Notes: generated by a model from the letters alone, not told the origin. A stretch of 64,000 nucleotides of DNA from Lachnospiraceae bacterium MD335 (GCA_000403335.2 KE159630.1:247172-311171), one strand, 5' to 3'. Numbered from the stretch's first letter, positions 45,561-54,864 are shown. Made by a program: numbers and translations.

Positions 45561-47165
45561 ATGGATTTATTATTGTACAGTGCCGTGGAGCTTGCGGCGG
45601 CAATCAAAGAGGGAAAGGCAACTGCCGTGCAGGCAATGGAGGCGGTGCTTGCTAGGATAGGGGAAACGGAAGGAACAATCAACGCTTATGTGACGATTGA
45701 TAAGGAAGCGGCGCTTGCGGCGGCACAACGGACGCAGGAAAAGATTGCATCGGGTGCGTTTGCCGGACCGCTTGCGGGTGTTCCGGTGGCAGTGAAGGAC
45801 AACCTGTGTACGAAGGGGATACTGACGACCTGTGCGTCAAGGATGCTTGGAAACTTTGTTCCGACTTTTTCGGCTGAGGCGGTTACAAAATTGGAACATG
45901 CAGGTGCGGTGGTAATCGGAAAGACGAACATGGATGAATTTGCAATGGGCTCCACGACAGAAACTTCTGCATATGGAGAAACGAAAAATCCGTGGAATTT
46001 GGCGCATGTGCCGGGGGGCTCGTCGGGCGGTTCGGCAGCGGCAGTGGCGTCGAACGAATGTTTTTTTGCGCTTGGCTCGGATACGGGCGGCTCAATACGG
46101 CAGCCGGCGTCTTTTTGCGGTGTTGTGGGGCTAAAGCCGACTTATGGAACGGTTTCAAGGTATGGGTTGGTTGCGTACGGTTCTTCCCTGGATCAGATTG
46201 GACCTCTGACGAAAAACGTATCGGACTGCGCTGCGGTGTTGGAAGTGATTGCCGCGCAGGATGAAAAAGATTCGACGTCCATAAAACGGGAGGATACGGA
46301 TTTTGCGGCTGCATTGCTTGAAGATGCGGCGGGGCTGCGGATTGGCATTCCGCGGGATTATTTTGGTGAGGGGCTTGACGCGGAAGTCAGGAAAGCGGTG
46401 CTTGCGGCGGCAGATGCGCTTTCTGGGAAGGGCGCTGTCGTTGAGGAGTTTGATTTGGGACTTGTGGAGTATGCGATTCCCACCTATTATACAATCGCGG
46501 CTGCCGAGGCAAGTTCGAACTTAGAGCGTTTCGACGGTGTGAAGTACGGTTACCGCGCACAGGAATTTGACGGGCTGCACGAGATGTACAAAAAGACGCG
46601 TTCGGAGGGCTTTGGCGCAGAGGTAAAGCGCAGGATTATGCTCGGCTCGTTTGTGTTAAGCTCCGGTTATTACGATGCGTATTATCTCAAGGCATTAAAG
46701 GTAAAGGCTATGATTAAAAAGGCGTTTGACGACGCGTTTGCGAACTTTGATTTAATTTTAGGACCTGTTGCGCCGACGACTGCGCCAAGGCTTGGCGAGA
46801 GCTTATCGGACCCGCTCAAAATGTATCTTGGTGACATTTATACAATCTCCGTAAATCTTGCGGGACTGCCGGCAATTTCCGTTCCGTGCGGAAAGGACAC
46901 AAAAGGGCTTCCGATTGGGTTACAGTTGATTGCGGACAGCTTTCAGGAGAAAAAACTGCTGCGGGCAGCCTACACCTACGAACAGCTGCGCGGCGCGTTT
47001 GATTTATGCACAGACCCGTGCAGAGGAAATATGCCGCTAAGGCGGCGCACGGGTCGCGCGGCGAGTAGAGAAGATGCTTCTTCCCTACTCGATTGGGACA
47101 TTAGGAAAGGACGGGGAATGGAAAATGTCAGTGAAAAATGCATTGCAGATTGCAACACAATATGA
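45561..47165 (+). CDS. gatA: Asp/Glu-tRNA amidotransferase subunit A with an unusual C-terminal extension
   Basis: Amidase-family subunit, 534 residues, about 50 more than usual. The Ser-cis-Ser-Lys machinery is intact: Lys in [25 protein letters not shown], and [12 protein letters not shown]. Family homology ends at about residue 480 (TYEQLRGAF). The last 54 residues, rich in Arg, Ser and Asp, are read from a structured repeat (47005-47090) and then overlap the start of gatB by 41 bases in another frame. The extension looks like an insertion that removed the original stop; it may not affect activity. AGAGGAG precedes the ATG. Confidence 0.93.
   Translation: MDLLLYSAVELAAAIKEGKATAVQAMEAVLARIGETEGTINAYVTIDKEAALAAAQRTQEKIASGAFAGPLAGVPVAVKDNLCTKGILTTCASRMLGNFVPTFSAEAVTKLEHAGAVVIGKTNMDEFAMGSTTETSAYGETKNPWNLAHVPGGSSGGSAAAVASNECFFALGSDTGGSIRQPASFCGVVGLKPTYGTVSRYGLVAYGSSLDQIGPLTKNVSDCAAVLEVIAAQDEKDSTSIKREDTDFAAALLEDAAGLRIGIPRDYFGEGLDAEVRKAVLAAADALSGKGAVVEEFDLGLVEYAIPTYYTIAAAEASSNLERFDGVKYGYRAQEFDGLHEMYKKTRSEGFGAEVKRRIMLGSFVLSSGYYDAYYLKALKVKAMIKKAFDDAFANFDLILGPVAPTTAPRLGESLSDPLKMYLGDIYTISVNLAGLPAISVPCGKDTKGLPIGLQLIADSFQEKKLLRAAYTYEQLRGAFDLCTDPCRGNMPLRRRTGRAASREDASSLLDWDIRKGRGMENVSEKCIADCNTI
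47005..47090 (+). repeat. Structured dispersed repeat, copy A, inside the gatA 3' end
   Basis: GACCCGTGC (47013-47021) pairs with GCACGGGTC (47047-47055), enclosing GCCGC (47033-47037) / GCGGC (47042-47046); a second hairpin pairs GAGTAG (47063-47068) with CTACTC (47085-47090). About 36 of the first 45 bases match copy B at 52888-52969, and changed stem bases are matched by changes on the other side (for example GCCGC/GCGGC here, GCCAT/GTGGC there). Confidence 0.7.
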
Positions 47166-48579
47166 AACGGTAATAGGACTTGAAGTGCATGTGGAGCTTG
47201 CAACTAAGACGAAAATATTCTGCGGCTGTTCCACGGAATTTGGAGGAGCGCCGAATACGCATACCTGTCCCGTGTGCACTGGAATGCCGGGAACGCTTCC
47301 TGTGCTCAATAAACAGGTGGTGGAATACGCGATGGCAGTGGGACTTGCGACAAACTGCGAAATCACGCGTCTGTGTAAATTTGACCGGAAGAATTACTTT
47401 TATCCGGACAATCCGCAGAATTATCAAATCAGTCAGCTTTACCTGCCAATCTGCCGAAACGGTCATGTGGAGATTGAGACGGCGGACGGAAAAAAGAGCG
47501 TCGGTATTCATGAAATCCACATGGAGGAGGACGCGGGAAAGCTGCTTCACGACGAGTGGGAGGACTGTTCGCTTGTGGATTATAACCGCTCGGGGGTGCC
47601 TCTCATCGAGATTGTGTCAGAGCCGGATATGCGCAGCGCCGAGGAGGTGATTGCCTATTTGGAGAAGCTTCGCATGACGATACAGTATTTGGGTGCGTCG
47701 GACTGCAAACTGAACGAAGGTTCGATGCGTGCCGATGTCAATTTGTCCGTGCGCGAAGTGGGTGCGGAGAGATTTGGAACACGTACAGAGATGAAGAACC
47801 TGAATTCATTCCGTGCGATTACGCACGCGATTGAACATGAGCGTGAGCGTCAGATTGAGCTGCTTGAGGCGGGGCAGCAGGTGATACAGGAGACAAGACG
47901 CTGGGATGATAATAAGGAGTATTCTTATGCGATGCGTTCAAAAGAAGACGCGCAGGATTACCGCTATTTCCCGGACCCTGATTTGGTGCCCGTGTATATC
48001 AGTGATGCGTGGATTGCCGCGATAAGGGACGGTCTGCCCGAGTTTCGTGAGGAAAAAATGGCGCGTTATAAAGAAGTGTTTGACATTCCAGAGTACGACA
48101 TTGGCATTATTACGGACACAAAGCATATGGCGGATTTGTTTGAAGAGACGGTGGCAATCTGCAATCAGCCCAAAAAGGTGTCAAACTGGCTGATGGGTGA
48201 GACGCTTCGCCTGTTGAAGGAGAACGCAATGGATGCGCAGGATATTCGCTTTTCTCCCGGGAATCTTGCAAAATTAATTGGTTTGGTGGACAGTAAAGCG
48301 GTTAATTCTTCTGTGGCGAAGGAAATATTTGCAGTCATGTTTGACGAGGACATAAACCCTGAAACGTATGTGGAGGAGCATGGACTGAAAACCGTAAATG
48401 ACGAAGATGCGCTTAGAAAGACAATCGAGGAAGTGATTGCCGCAAATCCGCAGTCGGTGGAGGATTACCGTGGCGGAAAAGAAAGAGCGCTTGGCTTTTT
48501 GGTTGGGCAGACCATGAAAGCGATGAAGGGAAAAGCGGACCCGGGTATGGTAAACCGGGTTTTGAAGGAATTGTTGTAA
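47125..48579 (+). CDS. gatB: Asp/Glu-tRNA amidotransferase subunit B
   Basis: 484 residues. Binds the mischarged tRNA and activates its side chain. Shows [18 protein letters not shown], the zinc-site cysteines in FCGCSTEFG and NTHTCPVC, the EEDAGKL segment, and the C-terminal YqeY-like helical tail. ATG at 47125 with ACGGGGAATGG upstream. It starts inside the extended gatA frame. Confidence 0.95.
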   Translation: MSVKNALQIATQYETVIGLEVHVELATKTKIFCGCSTEFGGAPNTHTCPVCTGMPGTLPVLNKQVVEYAMAVGLATNCEITRLCKFDRKNYFYPDNPQNYQISQLYLPICRNGHVEIETADGKKSVGIHEIHMEEDAGKLLHDEWEDCSLVDYNRSGVPLIEIVSEPDMRSAEEVIAYLEKLRMTIQYLGASDCKLNEGSMRADVNLSVREVGAERFGTRTEMKNLNSFRAITHAIEHERERQIELLEAGQQVIQETRRWDDNKEYSYAMRSKEDAQDYRYFPDPDLVPVYISDAWIAAIRDGLPEFREEKMARYKEVFDIPEYDIGIITDTKHMADLFEETVAICNQPKKVSNWLMGETLRLLKENAMDAQDIRFSPGNLAKLIGLVDSKAVNSSVAKEIFAVMFDEDINPETYVEEHGLKTVNDEDALRKTIEEVIAANPQSVEDYRGGKERALGFLVGQTMKAMKGKADPGMVNRVLKELL

Positions 48580-48620
48580 TTATTCATCTGTGGCACAAAA
48601 AATAGTAGGAAATGCACTGC

Positions 48621-48634
48621 AGTTGTGTTATAAT
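48621..48634 (+). promoter_or_regulatory. Extended -10 promoter element
   Basis: TGTTATAAT (48626-48634) is an extended -10 (TG one base before TATAAT) about 95 bases before the YvyF-like gene. No good -35 is seen, as expected for this class. Confidence 0.5.
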
Positions 48635-48729
48635 TACAGTAAACTTAAACTGTTAGGTTATGTCAGCATACGAAAGCCTGTCTAAGGCTGTCAGAATGGA
48701 TTGCCTGCAGAGTGAGAGGGGGACGCTGT

Positions 48730-49188
48730 ATGGATACAAAATTGATGCAATATGTACAGATTTATGATGTGCCGACTGTATGTAATAGCTGCGGCGGTGT
48801 GTTGGTCTACAAGGGACTGGGAGAGTACCACTGCGAGAAGTGCAGAACCAAGGAATACGACAATTACGGAAAGACGCGCAATTATATTGAAAAAAATCCC
48901 GGCGCGTCGGCGGTTGACATCGAGAAGAACACCGGCGTAAGCAAGGCGGCAATCCGTGAGATGTTAAAGGAGTCACGCTTCGAGATTGTCGAGGGTACGA
49001 AATCGTTTTTGCGCTGTGAAGGCTGCGGGAAGGAAGTGCGCAGCGGCAGATACTGTTCGGAGTGCGAGAAGAATATTCATTTGACCATCGAGAAGCAGCA
49101 GCGCGAGAAGCTGCGCGAAAATATGCAGGGCTTTGCGATGAACAAAGGCGGCGAAACGGGGCAGAGGCGATTCGTGCGGGATAAGTAG
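48730..49188 (+). CDS. YvyF-like flagellar-operon zinc/HTH protein
   Basis: 152 residues with an N-terminal zinc ribbon (CNSCGG and CEKCR), a helix-turn-helix (YIEKNPGASAVDIEKNTGVSKAAI), and a second zinc ribbon (CEGCGKEV and CSECE). This matches the TIGR03826/YvyF type, usually in flagellar operons next to flgM; the extra N-terminal ribbon is unusual. Here it is alone after gatB with its own promoter. A role in flagellar regulation is plausible but unproven. Confidence 0.75.
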   Translation: MDTKLMQYVQIYDVPTVCNSCGGVLVYKGLGEYHCEKCRTKEYDNYGKTRNYIEKNPGASAVDIEKNTGVSKAAIREMLKESRFEIVEGTKSFLRCEGCGKEVRSGRYCSECEKNIHLTIEKQQREKLRENMQGFAMNKGGETGQRRFVRDK

Positions 49189-49227
49189 GGGAGCGCCAAG
49201 TTGCCGGAGATTGTGTTGTGATGAGAG

Positions 49228-49255
49228 AAGGAGCGTTGAGGAATGCTCCTTTTTT
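49228..49255 (+). terminator. Terminator after the YvyF-like gene
   Basis: AAGGAGC (49228-49234) pairs with GCTCCTT (49245-49251) around a ten-base loop, followed by TTTTTT. Confidence 0.85.
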
Positions 49256-49356
49256 GAATTTATAGGGAGAAAAAATTTCAAAAAGGGGTTGAAATCACAG
49301 AACATATATTCTATAATAAGTATGGGTTACGGAAAAGATTAGTGGAGGAAATCATC

Positions 49357-51729
49357 ATGGCAAAGTCAAAAAAAAGTGAACAAATTACAAAGGGTATTAT
49401 TACTGAAACGCTAAGTGCAATAGATGGTTATCCTTCAGGACAAAATGTTAAAGTGAATGGAATTACATGGTTTAAAGAAGACAGCTACAATGGGACAGAG
49501 TATGACTGGATTGGTGATGTTTTTTCCAAGGCATCAAAAAAGCAGACATTGAAAAGTAAAGGAACGCCTGATTTTATGATAGTAAAGGAACAATCAAATG
49601 TGATTGTTGTGATTGAGTGCAAGGGGAGTGTAGATAAACATAGTAGCCTTTCAGATGTGAAAAATTACAAAACGCATGGTTATGGTTTGGCGGAAGAAAC
49701 GGAAAATTATGCTATAAACGGTGCATTATGGTACGCATCTTTTTTGAAGGATAGTTTTGATGTTGTGGCAATTGCTGCTTCGGGACAGTCTGTTCATGAA
49801 TGCAGAGTGACCTCATTTGTATGGCCAAAGGGAGGCAACTATACGGATGTTGAGGTTTTGGAGGATAAATGTCTTGATAAAGCGTCATTTTCAATTTGCC
49901 AATATGAAGGGCATATTGAAATTGCGTTAAAACGTTATGCCAAGACGGAGGAGGCAGTTCGAAAAACATTAAGAAGATATACATTAAGCTGCGCAAATTT
50001 TTTGCGTCAGAATGGAATTGAGGATAATTCCAAGGCAGGGTTTATTTCCTCGATTGTTTTGGGGCTGACGAATACAAAATCAAAATTGTATATTGACACA
50101 AAAAATGCGATTGATAAAAAGAATGCGTCTAAATCAAAAAAAATGCTTTTTGATCCGATTGGAAAAAATGCGGCAAAATTTCTGAAGGATTCGTTATATG
50201 GTGCGGGTACCGTATATGAGCCGGATTATATTGAAGGCATTTGGGACATAGATGAGATACCATTGGGAAAAAGAAGGGCTTTGATTAAGTTTTATAACGG
50301 GTTACTTTCAAGAGATGAGCTTATGCAGGCGCCGAAGGGGAAGAATAAGCTGTTTTGCGACGGAGATACCGTTCTTTCATGTTGTATTTATTCGTTATAT
50401 GAAAATGTGATTGCAATTATAGAAAATTATCATGGTATTGATGTAATGGGGGAGTTTTATACTACTTTTTTGCGTTTTACAAAGGGAAATGCCAAGGAAA
50501 AGGGAATTGTTTTAACACCAAAGCATATTACGGAATTATTTTGTGACATTGCAGAATTTTATTCAGACAGTAAGTTTCGAGAAAATACAAAGATTATTGA
50601 TATTTGTTGTGGAACAGGTGCGTTTCTGATTTCTGCACTGGCTAAAATAAAAAAGAATATTAATGAGGAGCTTATTAGTGAAGAGGAAAAGAACAGAAAG
50701 TATAAAATAGCAAGGGAACATAGTTTAATAGGTGTTGAAAAGGACGCCTCAATGTATGCTTTGGCATATGCCAATATGAGATTTCATGGGGACGGGAAAT
50801 CAAATTTGTTTAATTGCTCTTCGCTATTGATGGATTCGTATGCGCCAATAGATGATAGTGGGAAAACTTATTTGGAAGATAAAAAAATTCCGTTGCATGA
50901 GGTGCTCAGGACATTTGGGGATATTGACGTGGGAATGATTAACCCGCCATATTCGCTTGACAAAAAGGATGATTCGTCCATTCGGGTATATCCGATTGAA
51001 CAGAGTATTCGGGTATATCATGATAAAAATAAGAAGCTTAAGAAAAAGGTAAGGGAACTAAAAAAGAAGGATGCAAAGGAAGAGATAGCAGCCATCAATA
51101 AGGAGATAAATGAAAATTTAATTCATATACAAGACCTGGAGAATGAATTTACGGAGTGCGGAATGCGGGAGGTGGTAATTCAGAAGGGGCAGGATGAGTT
51201 GGATTTTATTGCTTCCATGCTTCATTATCTTAAGACAGGCGGAATTGGAATTGCGATTGTACCAATGTCATGTGCCGGAAACAGCGGAGCGAAGTTAAGA
51301 GCGGAATTATTAAAACATCATACGTTATTAGCTTGTATGACAATGCCCTCACAGCTTTTTTCTGATTCACACGTGGGAGTGGCAACCTGCATTATGGTGT
51401 TTAAAGCGCATATTCCTCATGATGAAAATAAATCTGTGTTTTTTGGCAGATGGACGGATGATGGCTATAAGGTGATACCACATAACGGAAGAAAGGATAC
51501 TGGAGCGTGGAGCGCAGTTCGTAAGGAATGGATTGGACAAATTGATGGGTTGTCGCAGCAGGATGATACAATGTGGCTGAGAAAAAGGATTATGAGAACG
51601 GATGAAGCACTTCCAGAGGCGTACATAAAAACGGATTACACAAAATTAAGTGATATAGATTTTGAAAGAACGTTGAAAAAATATGCATTATATTGTTATA
51701 TGAATGAAAACGGACTTTTGGAGGAATAA
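49357..51729 (+). CDS. BcgI-like restriction-modification subunit (nuclease fused to N6-adenine methyltransferase)
   Basis: 790 residues. The N-terminal domain carries a PD-(D/E)xK nuclease signature: Asp72 in GTPDFMIV and E87-x-K89 in VVIECKG, with an upstream Glu near residue 48. The C-terminal half is a type I-like gamma-class methyltransferase: SAM motif DICCGTGAFLI (about 415) and catalytic NPPYS (about 529). A coiled coil (about 555-600) follows. With no helicase and a separate specificity gene next door, this matches type IIB (BcgI) systems, which cut on both sides of a bipartite site. A/T-rich compared with neighbours. ATG 49357 has GTGGAGG upstream. Confidence 0.85.
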   Translation: MAKSKKSEQITKGIITETLSAIDGYPSGQNVKVNGITWFKEDSYNGTEYDWIGDVFSKASKKQTLKSKGTPDFMIVKEQSNVIVVIECKGSVDKHSSLSDVKNYKTHGYGLAEETENYAINGALWYASFLKDSFDVVAIAASGQSVHECRVTSFVWPKGGNYTDVEVLEDKCLDKASFSICQYEGHIEIALKRYAKTEEAVRKTLRRYTLSCANFLRQNGIEDNSKAGFISSIVLGLTNTKSKLYIDTKNAIDKKNASKSKKMLFDPIGKNAAKFLKDSLYGAGTVYEPDYIEGIWDIDEIPLGKRRALIKFYNGLLSRDELMQAPKGKNKLFCDGDTVLSCCIYSLYENVIAIIENYHGIDVMGEFYTTFLRFTKGNAKEKGIVLTPKHITELFCDIAEFYSDSKFRENTKIIDICCGTGAFLISALAKIKKNINEELISEEEKNRKYKIAREHSLIGVEKDASMYALAYANMRFHGDGKSNLFNCSSLLMDSYAPIDDSGKTYLEDKKIPLHEVLRTFGDIDVGMINPPYSLDKKDDSSIRVYPIEQSIRVYHDKNKKLKKKVRELKKKDAKEEIAAINKEINENLIHIQDLENEFTECGMREVVIQKGQDELDFIASMLHYLKTGGIGIAIVPMSCAGNSGAKLRAELLKHHTLLACMTMPSQLFSDSHVGVATCIMVFKAHIPHDENKSVFFGRWTDDGYKVIPHNGRKDTGAWSAVRKEWIGQIDGLSQQDDTMWLRKRIMRTDEALPEAYIKTDYTKLSDIDFERTLKKYALYCYMNENGLLEE

Positions 51730-51734
51730 AGATT

Positions 51735-52856
51735 GTGATTGATAAAAAAACATGGAAACCATTTCAAGTCAATGATATTTTCGAGGTATTGAACGGAAAG
51801 GGGATTACGAAACAGGAAATTAGCGATCATCAGGGAGAATTGCCCGCAGTGCAGAGCGGAGAAAAAAATAACGGCGTTATTGGGTATATTGATCAGGAAT
51901 ATTGTGAACAAATGAAGTATACTTACTCAACGCAGGCTTGCTTAACCGTGGCGCGAACAGGTTCGGCAGGATATGTTACATTTCAGCCGAATGGGTGTTG
52001 TGTTGGAGACTCCGCTAAAATTTTAAAGCCACGGATAATGATCAACACTGAAGTTTTTTTGTTTTTCAGGACACTGTTAATGGCAAATAAGTATCGTTAT
52101 ACCTATGCAAGAAAAGTAACAGAAGATAATTATAAGAATGAAGTGATACAAATCCCGTCTACGTTAGACGGTAAGCCGGATTATGAAATGATAGAACATT
52201 ATATGAAAACACTCCATAGTGACGTGTCAGATATTCCCGACTGCTTTTTGGAAGAAGGGTATGAGAAAGCGTGTTGGTATCTGGATCACGTAAATCAGAG
52301 TAGGTTTGAAAAAAGTTATGCAGGCAGGGTGTCTGACGAGAAGATTGATTTATTTGACAGGGAGTGGTTAGAATTTCATCTATATGATTTGTTTGCTATT
52401 GACAGTGGCAATAAATTTGACAGGAGCAAGATGACACAATTTCTTCCGACGGTCAATTTTGTTGGCAGATCAAGTGAGAATAATGGAGTAACGGCGTGCG
52501 TTGATGAAATTGAGGATGTGATCCCTTATGAAGCAGGATTAATGACGGTTGCACTTGGCGGGGAATATTTAGGTTCCTGTTTTGTTCAGGACGCTCCTTT
52601 TTACACAAGCCAAAATGTAGCAATATTAAAGCCATTAAACCAAATGAGCATTTATTCTAAATTTTTTATCGCACATTTGATTCGTTATGAAAGTTCCAAT
52701 AATTATAAGGCGTTTGCAAGAGAGCTGAATGCACATATAAAAACGAATTTTGTAATCAGGCTTCCGGTAACTGATGGGCAGGAACCTGATTATGGTTTTA
52801 TGGATCGATATATCAAGTCATTATCGTTTAGTTGTAGGCTTGAAGATATAAATTAG
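51735..52856 (+). CDS. Specificity subunit of the BcgI-like system
   Basis: 373 residues built of two similar halves, each a target-recognition domain: WKPFQVNDIFEVLNGKG near residue 7 and WLEFHLYDLFAIDSGNK near residue 212, each ending with a helical segment (PDYEMIEHYMKTL; PDYGFMDRYIKSL). Two domains imply a bipartite recognition sequence with a spacer. It starts with GTG 51735, five bases after the RM subunit's stop, with GGAGG upstream. Only one S gene and no shufflon repeats are seen. Confidence 0.85.
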   Translation: MIDKKTWKPFQVNDIFEVLNGKGITKQEISDHQGELPAVQSGEKNNGVIGYIDQEYCEQMKYTYSTQACLTVARTGSAGYVTFQPNGCCVGDSAKILKPRIMINTEVFLFFRTLLMANKYRYTYARKVTEDNYKNEVIQIPSTLDGKPDYEMIEHYMKTLHSDVSDIPDCFLEEGYEKACWYLDHVNQSRFEKSYAGRVSDEKIDLFDREWLEFHLYDLFAIDSGNKFDRSKMTQFLPTVNFVGRSSENNGVTACVDEIEDVIPYEAGLMTVALGGEYLGSCFVQDAPFYTSQNVAILKPLNQMSIYSKFFIAHLIRYESSNNYKAFARELNAHIKTNFVIRLPVTDGQEPDYGFMDRYIKSLSFSCRLEDIN

Positions 52857-52887
52857 TGGGGGGCAGTCATAGGGCACCCTCCCGTTC

Positions 52888-52969
52888 TATGTACAGACTT
52901 GTGCAGAGAAAATATGCCATTAAAGTGGCGTATAGGGATACAGAAAGCAGGGAAGAAACCTTCCCTGCT
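52888..52969 (+). repeat. Structured dispersed repeat, copy B, after the RM system
   Basis: Matches copy A (47005-47090) in sequence and fold: CTTGTGC pairs with GTATAGG through several wobble pairs, enclosing GCCAT/GTGGC, followed by a perfect 9-bp hairpin GCAGGGAAG (52947-52955) / CTTCCCTGC (52960-52968). It fills the gap between the RM genes and the convergent flavin reductase gene and could end transcription in this gap. Confidence 0.7.
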
Positions 52970-52976
52970 CAATTTG

Positions 52977-53480
52977 TTACCGTGCCAAAACTTCAATAAT
53001 TTCCCCGACATACATCGTATGCATATCCCCGTCCTGATACCATTTTTCGATTTCGGGCAGCAGAAAGCTGTCTTTTGTAATTTTCATTGCTGCCATTTTG
53101 TTGCACAACAGAATAAAATCTCCTTCGTCAATAAACGGGATGGAGTGCTTATAATTCCATGTCAGTCCTGCCTCTGTCATTTTGTCACAGTTACGCCCGG
53201 AGTGGGAGCCGCAGTAGTTGAGCGCGGCGCGATGTCCTGCACCCATAAATGAGACGGAGAAAAAGTCGTTGCTGTCTATAAATTCTTTCGTGAATCTTGA
53301 GTCGCGGATGAAGATAAAGGCAACGTTTTTGCCCCAAAGCACACCGACACCGCCCCAACTTACCGTCATGGTATTTGCCGCATCTTTGGTTCCTGCGGAG
53401 ACAAGTCCCCAATCCTGACCGATGGTTTTGAATGGATTAAATTCCAGCTCTTCCAGTGGAAATGGTTGAAATGAATGCAT
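52977..53480 (-). CDS. Flavin reductase family protein
   Basis: 167 residues with the flavin reductase-like FMN-binding split-barrel: NTMTVSWGGVG (family TxSWG), then IRDSRFTKEFI and FSVSFMG. Probably binds FMN and reduces it with NAD(P)H, or works as a small flavoprotein electron donor. AGAAAGGAAAGA precedes the ATG. It stands alone. Confidence 0.88.
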   Translation of the reverse strand: MHSFQPFPLEELEFNPFKTIGQDWGLVSAGTKDAANTMTVSWGGVGVLWGKNVAFIFIRDSRFTKEFIDSNDFFSVSFMGAGHRAALNYCGSHSGRNCDKMTEAGLTWNYKHSIPFIDEGDFILLCNKMAAMKITKDSFLLPEIEKWYQDGDMHTMYVGEIIEVLAR

Positions 53481-53562
53481 AAAATCTTTCCTTTCTGTTT
53501 TGATTTCTGTTTTTAATTGATTTATATAAAAATTATACTATCATATGCGGGAGATGCCGCGT

Positions 53563-53745
53563 CTATTCTTTGATTCTGTCTAATTCCGTGAGATTGATTC
53601 CGGAAGATGTGAGGATTACCTTCAATTCAATATATCTTATTTTCATGGCTTTGTATGATTCGGAATCTTTATCGGCTAAAAGCATATAGCTTTGTAATCT
53701 TGAAAACTCTTCAACAGAAATTTTCAGCATTTCTTTTTCAGGCAT
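53563..53745 (-). CDS. Small protein of 60 residues, unknown
   Basis: Starts at 53745 after AAGGTGGTGACTAT, a good ribosome site. Charged, mostly helical (ISVEEFSRLQSYMLLADKDSES). No known domain recognised. A small gene of this type could be an antitoxin or regulator, but there is no partner beside it. Confidence 0.55.
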   Translation of the reverse strand: MPEKEMLKISVEEFSRLQSYMLLADKDSESYKAMKIRYIELKVILTSSGINLTELDRIKE

Positions 53746-53794
53746 ATAGTCACCACCTTTCCATTGTTCCTGTCTGTAATGGGATAATGATTAT

Positions 53795-53920
53795 ATTACA
53801 GGAACCGCTTCGCGACCCCTGTAATCGGATGCACGGCGCAAAGAGAGCGCCTTTTATCAAAACTTGCTTTGCAAGTTGTGATAAGTTATATTACAGGAAC
53901 CGCTTCAAAAACCTTGTAAT
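53795..53920. repeat. Tandem hairpins with a 95-base period
   Basis: TATATTACAGGAACCGCTTC occurs twice (from 53792 and 53887). In each copy ATTACAGG pairs with a downstream CCTGTAAT (53818-53825) or CTTGTAAT (53913-53920). Between them are two more perfect hairpins: GGCGC/GCGCC (53835-53851) and AACTTGC/GCAAGTT (53861-53877). The 389-base gap holds no convincing gene; these repeats fill most of it. Confidence 0.65.
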
Positions 53921-54134
53921 CAAATTGATGACGCAAAAGCTCTGTCTTAACTATATTATAATTGGTAACTTATGCAGTGTAAAGCCAATTCTGACAGTCT
54001 TATTTTTTATATGCGGCGGATTTGACGGCTGATATGAAAATTTATAAGGTTTTCATAAGATTCCCGCAAGGTTCCTGTAAGGTTGACGTGATAGAATGGC
54101 AGAAAATGAAAACAAAAACAGGAGGATATGGAAA

Positions 54135-54548
54135 ATGAAAAAAACATTGTTTGCGGGAATTGGAGTGACTGCTGCTGCGGTGGCTGTGCTGATTGGTCTT
54201 TTGCTTTGGGTTACTTCGGGGGTAGGGAGTGCGTATTATTACACACAGATTGAGAACGCGAAACTGGAGGAGGTCGATTCGCGCGGCGGCGTGATTGATT
54301 TTCAGGGCGGAATGCCGTATTCCTATACGCTGACGGCTTATGACGAAAACGGAGGTGAGAAGGAGATGACATTCGGAGCGTCGAGGGAGCTTCGGGAGGG
54401 GGCGTTTCTTCGGCTGACGGTTGTGCCTGTCAGAGGCGTAGTGGAATGGAGCGAGGCGGCATATGATGAACTTCCGGCAGCGGTTCAAGGGAACTATGCG
54501 CCTGTGGCGGAAGATGCACGAAAACGCACGCAAAAACCAATATATTAG
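54135..54548 (+). CDS. YxeA-like secreted or anchored small protein (DUF1093)
   Basis: 137 residues. Membrane helix at about 4-32, then AYYYTQIENAKLEE, typical of the YxeA family, and a predicted small beta-rich domain with YSYTLTAYDENG. Probably exported or membrane-anchored. The ATG 54135 follows GGAGG at nine bases. Function unknown. Confidence 0.75.
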   Translation: MKKTLFAGIGVTAAAVAVLIGLLLWVTSGVGSAYYYTQIENAKLEEVDSRGGVIDFQGGMPYSYTLTAYDENGGEKEMTFGASRELREGAFLRLTVVPVRGVVEWSEAAYDELPAAVQGNYAPVAEDARKRTQKPIY

Positions 54549-54578
54549 AAAAAAGTGCAACAAATTTACAAATACCTC

Positions 54579-54607
54579 TTTACAAATGCGGAAATATTAT
54601 TTATAAT
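54579..54607 (+). promoter_or_regulatory. Strong promoter without a gene behind it
   Basis: TTTACA (54579-54584) and TATAAT (54602-54607) are exactly 17 bases apart. Transcription would begin near 54614 and run to the terminator at 54823-54864 with no credible reading frame between. Confidence 0.7.
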
Positions 54608-54613
54608 CTTAAC

Positions 54614-54864
54614 AGATAAAAAATAGTGGTACAAAAAAGAACTACTAAACACCTTGTTTTATGTGTGCGTATTATTATAAATAAAGAAAGGTGTTTCGTA
54701 GCATGATGCACACAAAATGCAAAAACTGCATTTTGGCGCGCGCACGGAGTCCGCAGCGGAGTGCGTACTCCTGATTGAAAGCGATGAAAGCTTTTACGGT
54801 AAAATATGGAAAAGGAAAGTTGAGTAACCAAAGGCGGTTAATGCGTTTTTTGGTTACTTTTTTT
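54614..54864 (+). ncRNA. Candidate 250-base structured RNA or leader
   Basis: Between a strong promoter and a strong terminator. A long stem pairs CTAC-U-AAACACCTT (54642-54655) with AAGGTGTTT-C-GTAG (54688-54701), one mismatch. Then AAAATGCA/TGCATTTT, and GGAGTCCGCA/TGCGTACTCC with one mismatch. The 3' end is the terminator AGTAACCAAA (54823-54832) / TTTGGTTACT (54849-54858) plus seven T. It does not fold like 6S RNA (ends do not pair) and I do not recognise a known riboswitch. The IS110 element lies between it and gltB, so it might be a displaced gltB leader. Confidence 0.55.

Noticed and set aside
49357-52856. Classical type I restriction system
   Set aside because: There is no HsdR helicase gene, and the nuclease motif is fused to the methyltransferase; BcgI-like type IIB fits better.
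53795-53920. CRISPR array
   Set aside because: Only two units with long unequal spacing and internal hairpins; no cas genes in the window.
54614-54864. 6S RNA or SRP RNA
   Set aside because: The 5' and 3' ends do not pair into a closing stem and I could not find the conserved SRP GGAA/GCA tetraloop region; kept only as an unassigned RNA.
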